A stretch of DNA of 64,000 nucleotides from Adiantum capillus-veneris (Eukaryota; Streptophyta; Polypodiopsida; Polypodiales; Pteridaceae): positions 94,258,476 to 94,322,475 of the forward strand of contig CM043944.1 of the NCBI GenBank assembly GCA_014529385.2. Direction: 5' to 3'. Below the pieces are notes generated by a model that had not been told where the DNA came from, did no database searches, and saw only the letters and a program-made list of their open reading frames with translations. Shown one piece after another: positions 13,601 through 23,880 of the stretch. Each line of letters opens with the position of its first letter. Positions within the stretch are counted from its first letter, which is position 1. The position numbers were made by a program, and so were the translations under genes.

Positions 13601-14312
13601 CCAAATTTCACAAAATCTTTCTTGCTTCCTCTCAGGAATCTGGCATCACATTATCAGCTGGTAGTATGTTCTCTTTGAGCAATCTACACAACATAAAAAT
13701 ACGGTACAATTGTGTAAAAATCTATCAGATCATTATACATTTAGAGTTTTATTAAAGTAAACTAATTGTAATAGATCACTTGAAAAGCGCTGTGACGCTA
13801 GTGCCACTCCATCCAAACTTTGTCTGCATGTTGAGAAGAACCAGGAGCGCTTTCAATCTAGACACACGTGCTCCATTATACAATGGCGTATCGGCTTCAC
13901 TTTTCATATCATCATAGACAAGCCTTTTTGAATCCATGATCGTCTCAATCATTTCATCGATCTTGGGCTCAAACATTGCCTCATTGGGAATGTGGTCTGC
14001 ATGATCATCCCGTGAGCTGTCAGAGGCTACATCTTGTGGCCTCACATATGCTGCTTGACCAAAGCGCCTACGAACACGTCTATTGGGTTGCAAGATTGCT
14101 GCCTATTGGCCAGTGTCAGAGTCCGACGAGTTATAATTGGCAACAACTCGATCTATAATAGATGGATCGAACTCACCAAATTTGTGAACATGCTGTAAAG
14201 AAACGCGTCTTGTCCGTCACACAGCATGCTTGCATTGATTACAAGGACATAAGATCCTCGTTGAGAGATAGGTGTTTCGGTTGGACGGCCCCACATCCTC
14301 GTCACTACTCAT
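10651..14312 (-). pseudogene. CACTA TNP2-type transposase, decayed multi-exon gene
   Basis: The probable start is ATG at 14312. Domains follow the plant TNP2 order. A Transpos_assoc-like zinc segment (LCPCNQCK... EFDPSI) is at 14250-14150. A helical block at 14093-13776 ends in KFGWSGTSVTALFK. The cysteine cluster IHACPNDCILFRGEY... CPKC is at about 13600-13490. The transposase body (VYLRPLLEELQQLW, LWTMHDYPG) is at 13113-12910. The stretch LWYELPYRPRLMINHLLDPMHI is at 12640-12570. A DUF4218-like block is at 12206-11655 (HLLVHIVDEVEIAG, ARDTLW region) and a DUF4216-like block at 11189-10650 (YFGMLQEILRIDYRG). Stops near 14216 and 14105 and several frame changes mean it is broken. Exon borders were not resolved. 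Confidence 0.9.
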
Positions 14313-14375
14313 AATGAGGGTAAAAAACCTTATAACCTGGACAACACATTTAATCTTCTATTGACATTCTTCGTC

Positions 14376-14378
<3 letters not shown>

Positions 14379-14448
<70 letters not shown>
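14379..14448. repeat. TC microsatellite
   Basis: About 34 uninterrupted TC units lie upstream of the TNP2 start inside the CACTA element. Confidence 0.98.
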
Positions 14449-14450
<2 letters not shown>

Positions 14451-14774
14451 TTCACACTATAAACTACCTCACATTCTCTAGTCATGTCCAATCTCCACAC
14501 ACCTCGGTCTAGAGGTTCACCAAGATTAGAACCACCAGGTTATAATCTCATCTTTATTGGTCAATGCCTATATTTATGGGTACAAGAAATCTACACACCC
14601 ACGTCTACATGATAGTGCATGTAGTGGACAAAACCCCTTTGCCTCTTCGCTAGCTGTAGCATTTTACAGCATCTTAACAACCTTTCACAGTAGATCTTTG
14701 TCTGTAGCATGTAGGTACGCCATTCTTGCATTGTAGCTGATGCGTGCTCAAAGCACTTAATACTTACTCTAGAT

Positions 14775-14808
14775 TTGACGAGTGTGTGTGTGTGTGTGTG
14801 TGTGTATG
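14775..14808. repeat. TG microsatellite
   Basis: About a dozen TG units with one interruption, in the non-coding right part of the CACTA element. Confidence 0.9.
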
Positions 14809-15079
14809 TGACCCTTGGAATCGTCATCTTGCACCACTAATTTATGTGTAGGCTCAATTTTCTCTTCCATTGGCTGATCATGATGGCCTATTCTATGGTA
14901 GCAGCAGTCGAAGATGCAGGTGGAATTGCTGGTCCGCATGGACTGTCGAGGCTGTGAGCGCAGGAAATTTTCTCATGTAGGAAAACAGAGTCTTTTTCAG
15001 TGTTTTTCATACAGTGCTTACCATCATGAGCGCACCTTCATTGACATGCAAAGCACACCTTCATTGACAAGCACTAAAA

Positions 15080-15305
15080 TCTAACCTAAATCTAAAAAAA
15101 GCTAGTCCATCGAACATAAATCTAGATCTAATTTCATCTTAAACTCAAAATAAACCTAAATCTAATCTAATTTAACGTAAATCTAAATCTAACGTAAATA
15201 AACCTAAATCTAATCTAACGTAAATCTAACTAAAAATAAACCTAAATCTAATCTAATATAACTTAAATAAACCTAAATCTAATCTGACGTAAGTCTACAT
15301 CTAAC
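15080..15305. repeat. TAAATCTAA-rich minisatellite
   Basis: A/T-rich short repeats based on CCTAAATCTAA and variants are packed without other content. No gene is visible on either strand. Confidence 0.7.
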
Positions 15306-15307
15306 TT

Positions 15308-15562
15308 AGTCTTTAACGTCTCTTGGGATAGTTTCCTACGACGTTAAAACTCTGTTCTTCTCATGTGTGTGTGGGTGTGTGTGTGGGTGTGTGCCAATAA
15401 AAAGCGGAAAATGGTATAACCTTTCTATCACCCAAGTGTGGTAGATTGGTTATGCCATTTCCCTCTTGAATAACAGGTCTTGAGTTCAACTCCTCGTCGG
15501 CTAGATCTTTAAGGTCTCTTGGGATAGTTTCCTACGACATTAAATTAAACTCTCTTCTTCTC

Positions 15563-15617
<55 letters not shown>

Positions 15618-15800
15618 GGTGTGTGTGTGTGTGCCAATAAAAACAGGAAAATGGTATAACCTTTCTATCACCCAAGTGTGGTAGATTGGTTATGCCTTTT
15701 CCCTCTTGAATAAGAGGTCTTGAGTTCAACTCCTCATTGGCTAGGTCTTTAAGTTCTCTTGGGATAGTTTCCTATGACGTTAAAACTCTCTTCTTCTTCT
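15308..15800. repeat. Tandem 200-240 bp units with a tRNA-like core and TG microsatellites
   Basis: Three unequal copies begin with CTCTTGGGATAGTTTCCTA (15323, 15517 and 15756). The first two continue through a TG run into GCCAATAAAA, then a stretch holding TGGTAGATTGGTTATGCC (A-box-like) and GAGTTCAACTCC (B-box-like) about 45 bases apart. This spacing is that of a tRNA-derived SINE head. The TG run is much longer in the second copy (15565-15614). It lies inside the CACTA element. Confidence 0.6.
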
Positions 15801-15821
15801 TCTTCTTCTTCTTCTTCTTCT

Positions 15822-15870
<49 letters not shown>
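15789..15870. repeat. TTC then TC microsatellites
   Basis: About 12 TTC units (15789-15826) run into about 22 TC units. Further TG (15980-16006) and AG (16016-16037) runs follow. Confidence 0.97.
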
Positions 15871-15873
<3 letters not shown>

Positions 15874-16129
15874 AACACAATGTGTGTGTGTGTGAAAGAG
15901 AGAGAGGGAGAGAGAAAGAGGGGAAGGGAACATGAGAGTGAGGAGAGGAAGGAGCATACCTGGCTCTCCTTCCTCTCCTTGTGTGTGTGTGTGTGTGTGT
16001 GTGTGTGGAGAAGAAAGAGAGAGAGAGAGAGAGAGAGCGGGTTACCTTTGCTTGCTTGAGCGCGCACCAAAAACTCAGATCTGAGATCTGAGTTTTCGGA
16101 CGCTCTCGGTTATTTTTTTACCCCTGTCG

Positions 16130-16262
16130 ACGTTGCTATAGGCGTCGCTATGGGCGTCGTTAGTTTACTTGTAACTTAGTGACACTCATAGCAACACCCA
16201 TAGCGACGCCATGGATTTTCACTTTTGAGCGTCGCACTACGAGCGTCGCTAATATTAAGTAC
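16130..16262. repeat. CACTA right subterminal repeats
   Basis: Copies of GCGTCGCTATG-type motifs in both orientations (16143-16160 and 16190-16255) mirror the left subterminal array. Confidence 0.75.
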
Positions 16263-16276
16263 CTCTTGTAGTGTTA

Positions 16277-17080
16277 AAAGTCCTTTACAATTTTAAGAGG
16301 ATATTGGCATGCGAAATAGTTGTTTTAGAAACTCAATCATTGAGACATGCCTATCCACTATTCCAGAGAAAGATCTCTTTATCAATAATCTCATAACGTC
16401 TTTATGCTTTGCATAGAAATCAAGTGCAGTTAAATCGGGGCATTCTTGGGAATTTTCAATAATGCATCCTTTATCTAATGCCAAGTGGGATTACAAGTGA
16501 ATGTAATAAATAGACTAGGTTTACCCATTTTCTTGACAATTTCCATAGAGTCTTGGTAGAGTTGATGCATAAAACGTAGTCCCCCACAAAAGAAAAGGGC
16601 AACACAATTCTTCTTCCTACATTCATATCCAATGCATTCCTTGAACCATCATGTCTATTAACCACATCAGAGATCCCTTTATACACCTCCACGTGTAATG
16701 TGCATTGTGTCATATGCTACTGATCTAGACTTTTCTATGCTACTATAAACATAAACTATGCATTGTTCTAGTAGCCTACCAATGCGAAGAAGAAAATTGA
16801 CAATGTCTTCTTGCACTTGAAGTCTATGAGCATAAAAGTCAAATTGGGTGGCCATATTGCAACCATTGGCATCTTCAATACCATCAATCATACTGATCTA
16901 GACTCTTCTATGCTACTATAAGCATCAACCATGTATTATTCTAGTAGTCTACCAATGCGAAGAAGACAATTGACAGTGTCTTCTTGCACTTGAAATCTAT
17001 GAGCATAAAAGTCAAACTGAGTGACCCTATTGCTACCATTGGCATCTTCAATATCGTGAATGACTCTATTTTGACGGTTC
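16277..17080 (-). pseudogene. Helitron Rep (replication initiator) part, decayed, other half of the split gene
   Basis: Minus-strand frames match the Helitron-like N domain in order: QFDFYAHRLQVQEDI and FLLRIGRLLEQCIV (16891-16750), then MNVGRRIVLPFSF (16640-16590), then CPDLTALDFYAK (about 16450-16410) and a degenerate stretch corresponding to the EFQKRGLPHAH region (16345-16310). The gene stops at the CACTA insertion and resumes at 7922 with the next conserved segment. Several frameshifts and a tandem duplication have destroyed it. The N-terminal edge near 17080 abuts gypsy gag sequence. Confidence 0.8.
16719..17064. repeat. 173-bp tandem duplication within the Helitron Rep pseudogene
   Basis: The segment starting ACTGATCTAGAC at 16719 is repeated from 16892 with about 90 percent identity. 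Both copies encode the same QFDFYAHR... block, so the duplication happened inside the gene. Confidence 0.9.
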
Positions 17081-17086
17081 ATGTTC

Positions 17087-18489
17087 TCAATTTGTGTCTA
17101 TAGGAAATGTGGGTTCCTCCTCGATGATTTTGTTTTTAGCAGCTTCTTGAGCTTGAGCTCGAGTCATCATGTTTAAAGGAATGGTGGGTTCTACCTCGGA
17201 TCCGCTTGAAGAAGGCATTACGCCTACAACGTTCATTGTTGCTTTCCCCTTGTAGTCTGGATTCTTAGCACAGTGTTGGCGTAGATGGTCTATCCCACAA
17301 CATTCACAAAATACAAATAATTCTATTTGTGGACCCTTGTTTGGACAACTTCGTTCCCAATGATCACCTCCACACTCATAGCATGGACCTTCTTGTTTCA
17401 TAGCTGGTGATCCAGTAAATGGTTGTTCTTGCCTGGTAAGAATGTTCTTTGAACCATACTCCTGATTGCTTATGAACATGAGCGTATTTGTATCCATGGA
17501 ATACTGATTTCTCATGGGTTGTGGAACATACGTTGGTTGAGCGTAGTTGACTACTACTCTACCATCATTCAGAAGAGGTGGATGTTGCCCTAGCACATAT
17601 TGTGGATTTGGCTGAGTTGTGCACCATGGAGTGGGATGATCCCCTCCACAAGTATTGCATCTCCTCAATTGAGGTTGTCGTACAATTTGGTTCTGTATGT
17701 AGCCTTGGTTTATTCTTCTAATCACTCCCTCAACCACTTGATCAATGATTGGTTCCCAAGGAGTTTGAACATCTTTCTTTGTTGTTGGTTTGCTCTTCGG
17801 AGATGAGGTACTACTAGTCGTGTTGTCTGTATCTTCAGTCACCTCTCCGTAGGCCTTGCAATTGTCAACTAGATATAGAGTTGCTCTAGTGACTTGCTCA
17901 AATGTCGTGCATCCTTTCAAATGTAGGTCCTTTTTAAGAGTTTGATTCCTCAAGCCCACTATGAAGAGAACTCACAATCTCTCATCTTGTGGTAGCTCTC
18001 TCACAGGACATCTGTCTATGTATTGTTTGAATCGAAGAAGAGCTTCCTTCACTTTTTCATCCTTTTTATGTTTGAAAGCGTAAATCTGGGACACTCTGTT
18101 ATGTTTGATTCCCCTTTTTGAGAACTCTTCCGTGAATTCTTGCAAGAGTTGTGCTTTGTTTGGGAAATCATCTCTATTTAATGGTTGGAACCAAGTCAAG
18201 GCTTCTCCTTCCAATGTCAAGCCAAATCCCTCATAGTGAGTATGGAAATTTGCAATCTGTTCAGCTCTCAAAACTTGTTTGAAGAGTGAGACATGAGAAC
18301 ATGGATCCCCTGACCCATTGTATTTTGTTTTAACAGATTGAGCCACTTGATATGGTCTTAATCGTTGTGGTTCAATCACTAATCTAACCAATTTGTGGTC
18401 TCTTGGAAAGATGTCTCTAGCTGTCACCTCTTGTCTCGGAGAAAATCCCGGTGGAATCCTCTCTGATGTGTACTCTGGCATCATTTTTG
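17087..18489 (-). pseudogene. Second gypsy element, gag C-terminal part with three zinc knuckles
   Basis: One minus-strand frame, broken once by TGA at 17974-17972, encodes a retrotransposon gag domain (LTLEGEALTWFQPL, LLQEFTEEFSKRGIK) followed by three zinc knuckles of the form CX2CX3HX4C (CNTCGGDHPTPWC, CYECGGDHWERSC, CECCGIDHLRQHC). The N-terminal part of the same gag is at 30596-30181. Removing the copia block between them, with one copy of the five-base target duplication, restores a continuous frame. No protease or RT follows; the sequence changes to Helitron near 17085, so the element is deleted there. Confidence 0.85.
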
Positions 18490-18714
18490 TTACCATATAC
18501 ATGTGGTAGTCATGTGTGTGAACAAACTAGGACCACCGGGGCATTTTTTCCCTCTTTAGGAGGTTTTTTCCCTCGAGCATTGTATATACGCCCATCACTC
18601 TAGGGCTATCTATCTTATCATTGCACACTAAGTAACACACTCTCTATTGTGTGCCTTGAGCTTCCTTCATCTTCTCCAAGCTGTGTGCGTTTCTCTGCAA
18701 CCCTAATTCCAACA
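18490..18714 (+). repeat. 5' LTR of copia element 1
   Basis: 225 bp with TG/CA ends, closely matching 23439-23665 and 29954-30180. It contains TATATAC near the middle as a likely promoter core. Confidence 0.95.
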
Positions 18715-18715
18715 A

Positions 18716-18727
18716 TTGGTATCAGAT
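18716..18727 (+). promoter_or_regulatory. Primer-binding site of copia element 1
   Basis: TTGGTATCAGAT begins two bases after the LTR end, matching the initiator tRNA-Met site with a change at its end. Confidence 0.85.
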
Positions 18728-19051
18728 CAGGTTACGTCCTCCCGAGCTTAGTCGCTAGCTACTCCAGCACACGCCTACTCACTTTCTCCGATTTCAGTGA
18801 GCTTTGTCCAGTCTTCGCAGGTCGACAAATATTTCGGGTAAGCTCGTAGAGCTTAGTCTGCTCAAATTTTTGATTCGGGCTCATTTCAGTCTCCATTTCC
18901 ACTACAGGTAGTGCTGCACAGGCTATTTCGTCATTTAGTGCAGAGTTTCTGTCAGTGTTGTTTTTTGTGTAACAGGTGCCTTACAATCTTCTACCGTTTG
19001 TGCTATATAGCATGTGTTGTTCCCGCTCCCTTTCTCCTATTTTCAAGCAGT

Positions 19052-22000
19052 TTTCACATCAGGTGCAGCATTTACCATGGCAAGACAATAACACAGATGT
19101 CTTCAAGATGTTTGCTGCTAAGGATAGGTTGGATGGGGACAATTACCCTATGTGGGCTTATATAATGCAACACGTTCTTGTGTCAAAGGACGTCTGGAAT
19201 ATTGTGCAGGGCATTGATGTGCACCCTGGTTCTGAGGATGTAGGCGATGTTGAGGATGTTGCAGGTCTTGCTGCAAGGATTGCTGCTATTAGAGTTGTTT
19301 TGCCTATGGCAGAACAAGATCCTTGGGATGTAAAGGATGCGCAAGCTCATGCATTGATTGTGTTTTCTATGAAGGTGCACCATTGCTCCTCACATCTGTT
19401 CAGCAAAATCTGCAAAACAGGCTTGGGATATTTTGGCCGGTCTTTATGCAAGCCACAATGAAGCTAAAATTGCTTTGCTGCGTAAAGAGCTAGAGTCAAA
19501 TACTATGCATGAGGAAGATGATATGGACACTTTCCTTGCTAGTGTCAAGGATATCAATGAGCAACTTATTTCTGAAGGTGAAGTCATTTCAGACAGTTCC
19601 CTTGTGCAGATTGTTCTTGATACCTTACCAAATTCCTACCAGACTTTTTCTAGTACTTGGAGACTGATGACCCAAGGAAATCCTGAAGTTGTCAAGTTTG
19701 ATGCATTATGAACATTGATGTTGCAAGAGTCACTTTCTAGAAAAAAACAGGACTAGGCAGCATGCAGTTGAACAAGCTTTTATTGCTTCTCAAAGAAAGG
19801 GTGGTAACAGTAATGCAGCCACTTCTTATGGTTTTGCTGCGAGTGGCAAAACTTCTCTTCCTAATGCTTCTGCTGGCAGCACTTCGTCTGGAAATTCTGG
19901 TGATAAGGGCAAAAAGAAGATGCGTTTCCATTATTGTAAAGCTAATGATCACTTGATCAAGCAGTGTCCTAAGTTGAAGGCCAAAGAGGCTAAGAAGAAA
20001 GAGGGTGGTTCCACAGCAAATGCTGGTTCCACTCCAAATACAGCCATTGTTGAGTCTTCTGTGAAAGGAGACTGTGATGTTGATGTCGATGCAGATTGGG
20101 ATTTTAGTGCAGAGTGCACTTACAATCCTGTTATCCATGATGCATGCTTATCAGTTGCTGCAGATTCACGTGTGTGGTATTTCGACAGTGGTGATACAAA
20201 GCACATTACCTCACATTGTGAATTGTTCACCTCTCTTGAGTCTGTCCCTCATGGGAATTCTGTCACTTGTGCCAACAATGCCTCTTATCCAGTTCAGGGA
20301 GTTGGAAAGATTGTGCTTACTGCTACTAATGGCAGTTCTTTCACACTCGTTGATGCACTTTATGCACCTGGGATCAAGAAGAATCTCTTGTCTGTATCCA
20401 CACTTGCTAGACTTGGACTTGTAGTCAAATTTGTGGATGACAGATGTACAATTCATGATCTCAGTTTTGGTGATGAAATTGTTGCATCTGGGCTTTTGTG
20501 CCGTGGGCTGTATAAGCTCACTTTGTATGACAAGTGTGGAAAAAATTTTGCAAATGCTGTTGTAGATTCAAGGGCTATTTCAGATGCAAAACTTTGGCAT
20601 GCACGTTTTGGTCATTTGAATTTTGCCAGTTTGCTGCGTTTGCAGAAATCTGATATGGTTGCTTCTTTGCCACCTCTTGAAGCACCTGTCAAACATGTTT
20701 GTGAAGGTTGTATTTTGGGTAAGATGCAGCGTTCTAAGTTTCCAAAGGATGGTTCAATCCGGGCTACATGCAGGTTGCTGCTTGTGCATAGTGATGTTTG
20801 TGGGCCCATGCAAACTCCGTCCTTGGGCAATTACCTGTACTTCATGACTTTCATTGATGATTACTCCAGGCATGCATAGGTATTTCCGCTTAAAGCGAAG
20901 TCCGAAGTTTTTATGTGCTTCAAACAATTTCTGGCTATGGCTGAAAATGTCTCGAAATGTACTATGGGCACCCTCCATTCCGATCGAGGGGGGGAGTATA
21001 TGTCTCATGAATTTAATGCATTTCTAGCTAGTCGTGGGATAAAACACCAATGCACAGTGCCTTATACACCTCAGCAAAATGGTGTTGCTGAGAGGAAAAA
21101 CAGGTCACTCACGAAAATGCCACAATGTATGGTCAAAAGTCAAGCTTTGCAGCATTCTTTTTGGCTTGAGGCCATTATGTGTGCCACTTATGTACTTAAC
21201 AGGTGTCCTACGAAAGCTTTGCAGTCTATTACTCCATATGAAGCATGGCATGATAGAAAGCCTTCTATTGAGCACATGCGTGTTTTTGGCTGTTTGGCAT
21301 ATGCTTTGGTGCCACAAGTGTAGCGCAGAAAATTGGATGATAAGGCTGTCAAATGTATTTTTGTTGGTTATAGTGCTGAAAGAAAAGGTTACAGGTTGTA
21401 TCATCCACAAACAAAACGTATTGTGGTTTCTCGGGATGTAGTGTTTGTGGAAGATTCTGTTCAGCCCTTGCTGTCATGTACTAGAGACAGTAATGTAAGC
21501 TCACAGGACATTTATGACACTTTGTTGCCTCTTTTCAGTGGTGGAAATACGAATGTAAGTTCCAATGAGGCAAATGTACAGCCTATGGGGGTTTCTGAAA
21601 ATGTTACAGATCAGCCTATTACTTATGCAGATGTACATGATGTACTTGATGAGGAAAGGACTGAAAATGAGCAGGCTAGAGGTATGCCAAAATGGTTGGT
21701 TCACACTTTGCGTGACAGTAAATTGGATGCACCTTTGTCTAGTCGTACTCGTTCAGGCTCTCGCCATGCATCTTATCCATCAGATTGTTATGCTTTGGCT
21801 GTGTCTAGCTTACATGATGTTGAGGAGCCTCTATCTTTTGATGAAGCACAGAATTCAGAAAATTAGATGGCTGCCATGCAATCAGAATATGATGCACTTA
21901 TAGAAAATGACACATGGACTTTATGTGATTTGCCTCCTGGCAAAAAGTCCATTGGTACGAAGTGGGTTTACAAGATGAAACGCAAGCTGAATGGTGAGAT

Positions 22001-23363
22001 TGATCGCCATAAGGCTCGACTTGTTGCAAAGGGTTATGCACAGCCAAAAGGCATAGATTATGAAGAGAATTTTTCTCCCACTTGTCGTATGACTACTGTG
22101 CATTTTCTATGTGCATTGGCAGCTCATTTTGGTTGGGATGTACATCAATCAGACATTGTTACTGCTTTCTTGAATGGTGACATATTTGAGGACGTTTATG
22201 TAACACAGCCTCGTGGTTTTGTCTTAAAAGGACAAGAGGACAAAGTGTGCAAATGTAACAAGGCTTTCTATGGGTTGAAGCAATATCCTCATGCTTGGTA
22301 TGAGAAAGCTGACACTCATTTGGTCAAACAAGGCTTTCATCATAGTCCAACAGAAAGCACATTGTATGTAAAGCGTGAGGGTGATGTACTTCTCATTGTG
22401 GTTCTTTATGTTGATGATTTGCTGATCATTGGACCAAATGAGAGACATATTGTTCAATTTAAGGCTGATTTGAATGCTACTTTCAAGATGAAATATTTGG
22501 GTTTGTTGCATCATTACTTGGGTATACAGTTTAAGCAGTGTGATGGTGGTATTGCCTTGTGTCAGAAAAGTTACATAGAGACATTGCTATGTACGTTTGG
22601 ACTTGAGGATTGCAAACCTATTGCCAATCCCATGGAAAAAGGTTTGAAGTGGAGTCTACATGATGCTAGCAATCCTGCTGATGTCACTCTTTACCAAACT
22701 GATGTTGGCTGCCTCATTTATGTATGCAACACGAGGCCGGATATTGAGTTTGCAGTCTCACAGGTCAACAAATTTATGCATAGCCCAGGGTCTAAGCATT
22801 GGCAGGCTGTCAAGAGGATTTTCCGCTACCTTAGTGGCACTTTACATCTTGGCTTGTTTTATCCCAAGGGGGGATCATTGCCGCCAGACTTACATGCTTT
22901 TTCGGACTCAGATTGGGCTGGTTGTTTTGACACGCGAGTGTCCACAAGTGGTTTTTGTTTCATGCTTGGTAGTTCATGTATATCATGGTTGAGCAAGAAG
23001 CAACCTACTGTGGCCACTTCGAATTGTGAGGCTGAGTATAGGGCAGTCTTCACAGCTACGGTTGAGTGTGTATGGCTCCGACGCCTTATGGCTGATTTGG
23101 GTGTTGGACAGGACACTGCCAACACTATCTACACTGACAGCCAGAGCACATTGGCAGTTGCGAGGAACCCAGTTTTTCATGCTCGCACAAAGCACATTGA
23201 GGTGCATTACCACTATGTCAGGGAGAGACTCTTAGTAGGAGAGATCAGCTTGGCTTATGTGCCAACACAGGACAACCTTGCAGATCTTTTCACAAAGGCA
23301 TTGTCTCGTGAGAATCTTGAAGCTTTCCGCAAAGCTTTGGGCTTACTCCCCTTTGTGGGCTGA
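19052..23363 (+). pseudogene. Copia element 1 gag-pol polyprotein
   Basis: Order: gag (UBN2-like, 19090-19711, frameshift near 19400 and stop at 19709); a zinc knuckle near 19925 that has lost its first cysteine; protease WYFDSGDTKHIT (20176-20211); GAG-pre-integrase (LWHARFGHLNF... CEGC); integrase core (HSDVCGP, FIDDYSRHA, HSDRGGEYMSHEF, NGVAERKN); then RT (TKWVYKMKRK, YVDDLLI) and RNase H (DWAGC, STSGFCF, EAEYRAV, DNLADLFTKAL). From 19920 to 23363 there is one frame, broken only by stops at 20877, 21321 and 21864. The last 498 codons (21867-23363), covering RT and RNase H, are fully open. Gene order PR-IN-RT-RH is diagnostic of copia. The lineage was not determined. Confidence 0.95.
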
Positions 23364-23428
23364 TCATGTCCTCAGAGCATGGCACTTCCCTTTACTCATG
23401 TGCCAGCTCTCATTCACCGCATCACTCC

Positions 23429-23438
23429 AGGGGGGATT
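23429..23438 (+). promoter_or_regulatory. Polypurine tract of copia element 1
   Basis: A run of A and G (AGGGGGGA) directly before the 3' LTR is the plus-strand primer site. The second copia copy has an equivalent at 29944-29953. Confidence 0.85.
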
Positions 23439-23665
23439 TGTTACCATATACATGTGGTAGTGATGTGTGTGAACACACTAGGACCGCCGGGGCATTTTTC
23501 CCCTCTTTAGGAGGTTTTTCCCCCCAAGCATTGTATATACGCCCATCACTCTAGGGCTATCTATCTTTCCATTGCACACTAAGTAACACACTCTCTATTG
23601 TGTGCCTTGAGCTGCCTTCATCTTCTCCAAGCTGTGTGTGTTTCTCTACAACCCTAATTCCAACA
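23439..23665 (+). repeat. 3' LTR of copia element 1
   Basis: Matches 18490-18714 with the same TG/CA ends. Followed by GTTTT. Confidence 0.95.
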
Positions 23666-23674
23666 GTTTTCTGC

Positions 23675-23880
23675 TTGGCTTAGTATCAGGCTACAAGGGG
23701 ATTGTATGCTGATAGACGGCATGATCAACCCCCTTCAAGTCCTTATAAGACCAAGTGAACGCATCCTTATACTCCTCAAGAGTTTGAATAAAAGACTCTT
23801 CTTTGTCTGGTGATAGATCTGGAGCAATGTAAGCATGTTTAGGCTCTTTTCCCACTTCTATTAGCTATATATTATAGCTT
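23675..23880 (-). pseudogene. Gypsy RT N-terminal fragment
   Basis: The minus strand reads a stretch typical of the start of gypsy reverse transcriptase (LEEYKDAFTWSYKDLKGVDH, then IPL, a stop and PDTKPSRK). It is cut by the copia LTR on one side and meets repeat sequence near 23880 on the other. It may come from a relative of the second gypsy element, brought here by recombination. Confidence 0.7.

Larger units (their letters stand above)
7923..16273 (-). mobile_element. CACTA (En/Spm-type) DNA transposon, complete ends, inserted in a Helitron gene
   Basis: The left end reads CACTACAAGAGGT at 7923 and the right end is its exact inverted complement ending at 16273, giving 13-bp terminal inverted repeats of the CACTA class. 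Both ends are flanked by TTA (7920-7922 and 16274-16276), the 3-bp target duplication expected for this class. Subterminal GC-rich motifs (variants of GCGTCGCTATA) cluster inside both ends. Inside, on the minus strand, are a TNP2-type transposase gene and a second gene resembling Transposase_24. Both carry stops, so this copy is not autonomous now. Confidence 0.95.
18490..23665 (+). mobile_element. Copia element 1, complete with two LTRs
   Basis: The LTRs at 18490-18714 and 23439-23665 both start TGTTACCATATACATG and end CCAACA, with roughly a dozen differences between them. The primer site follows the 5' LTR and a purine run precedes the 3' LTR. The flanking five bases are ATTTT on the left and GTTTT on the right, an imperfect duplication. 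The left flank is gypsy gag. The right flank is a different gypsy piece (RT start), so the right junction may be recombinant. Confidence 0.93.

Noticed and set aside
15772-16070. Minus-strand ORFs with Lys/Arg/Glu and Ser/Leu runs
   Set aside because: They are translations of TC, TTC and TG microsatellites.
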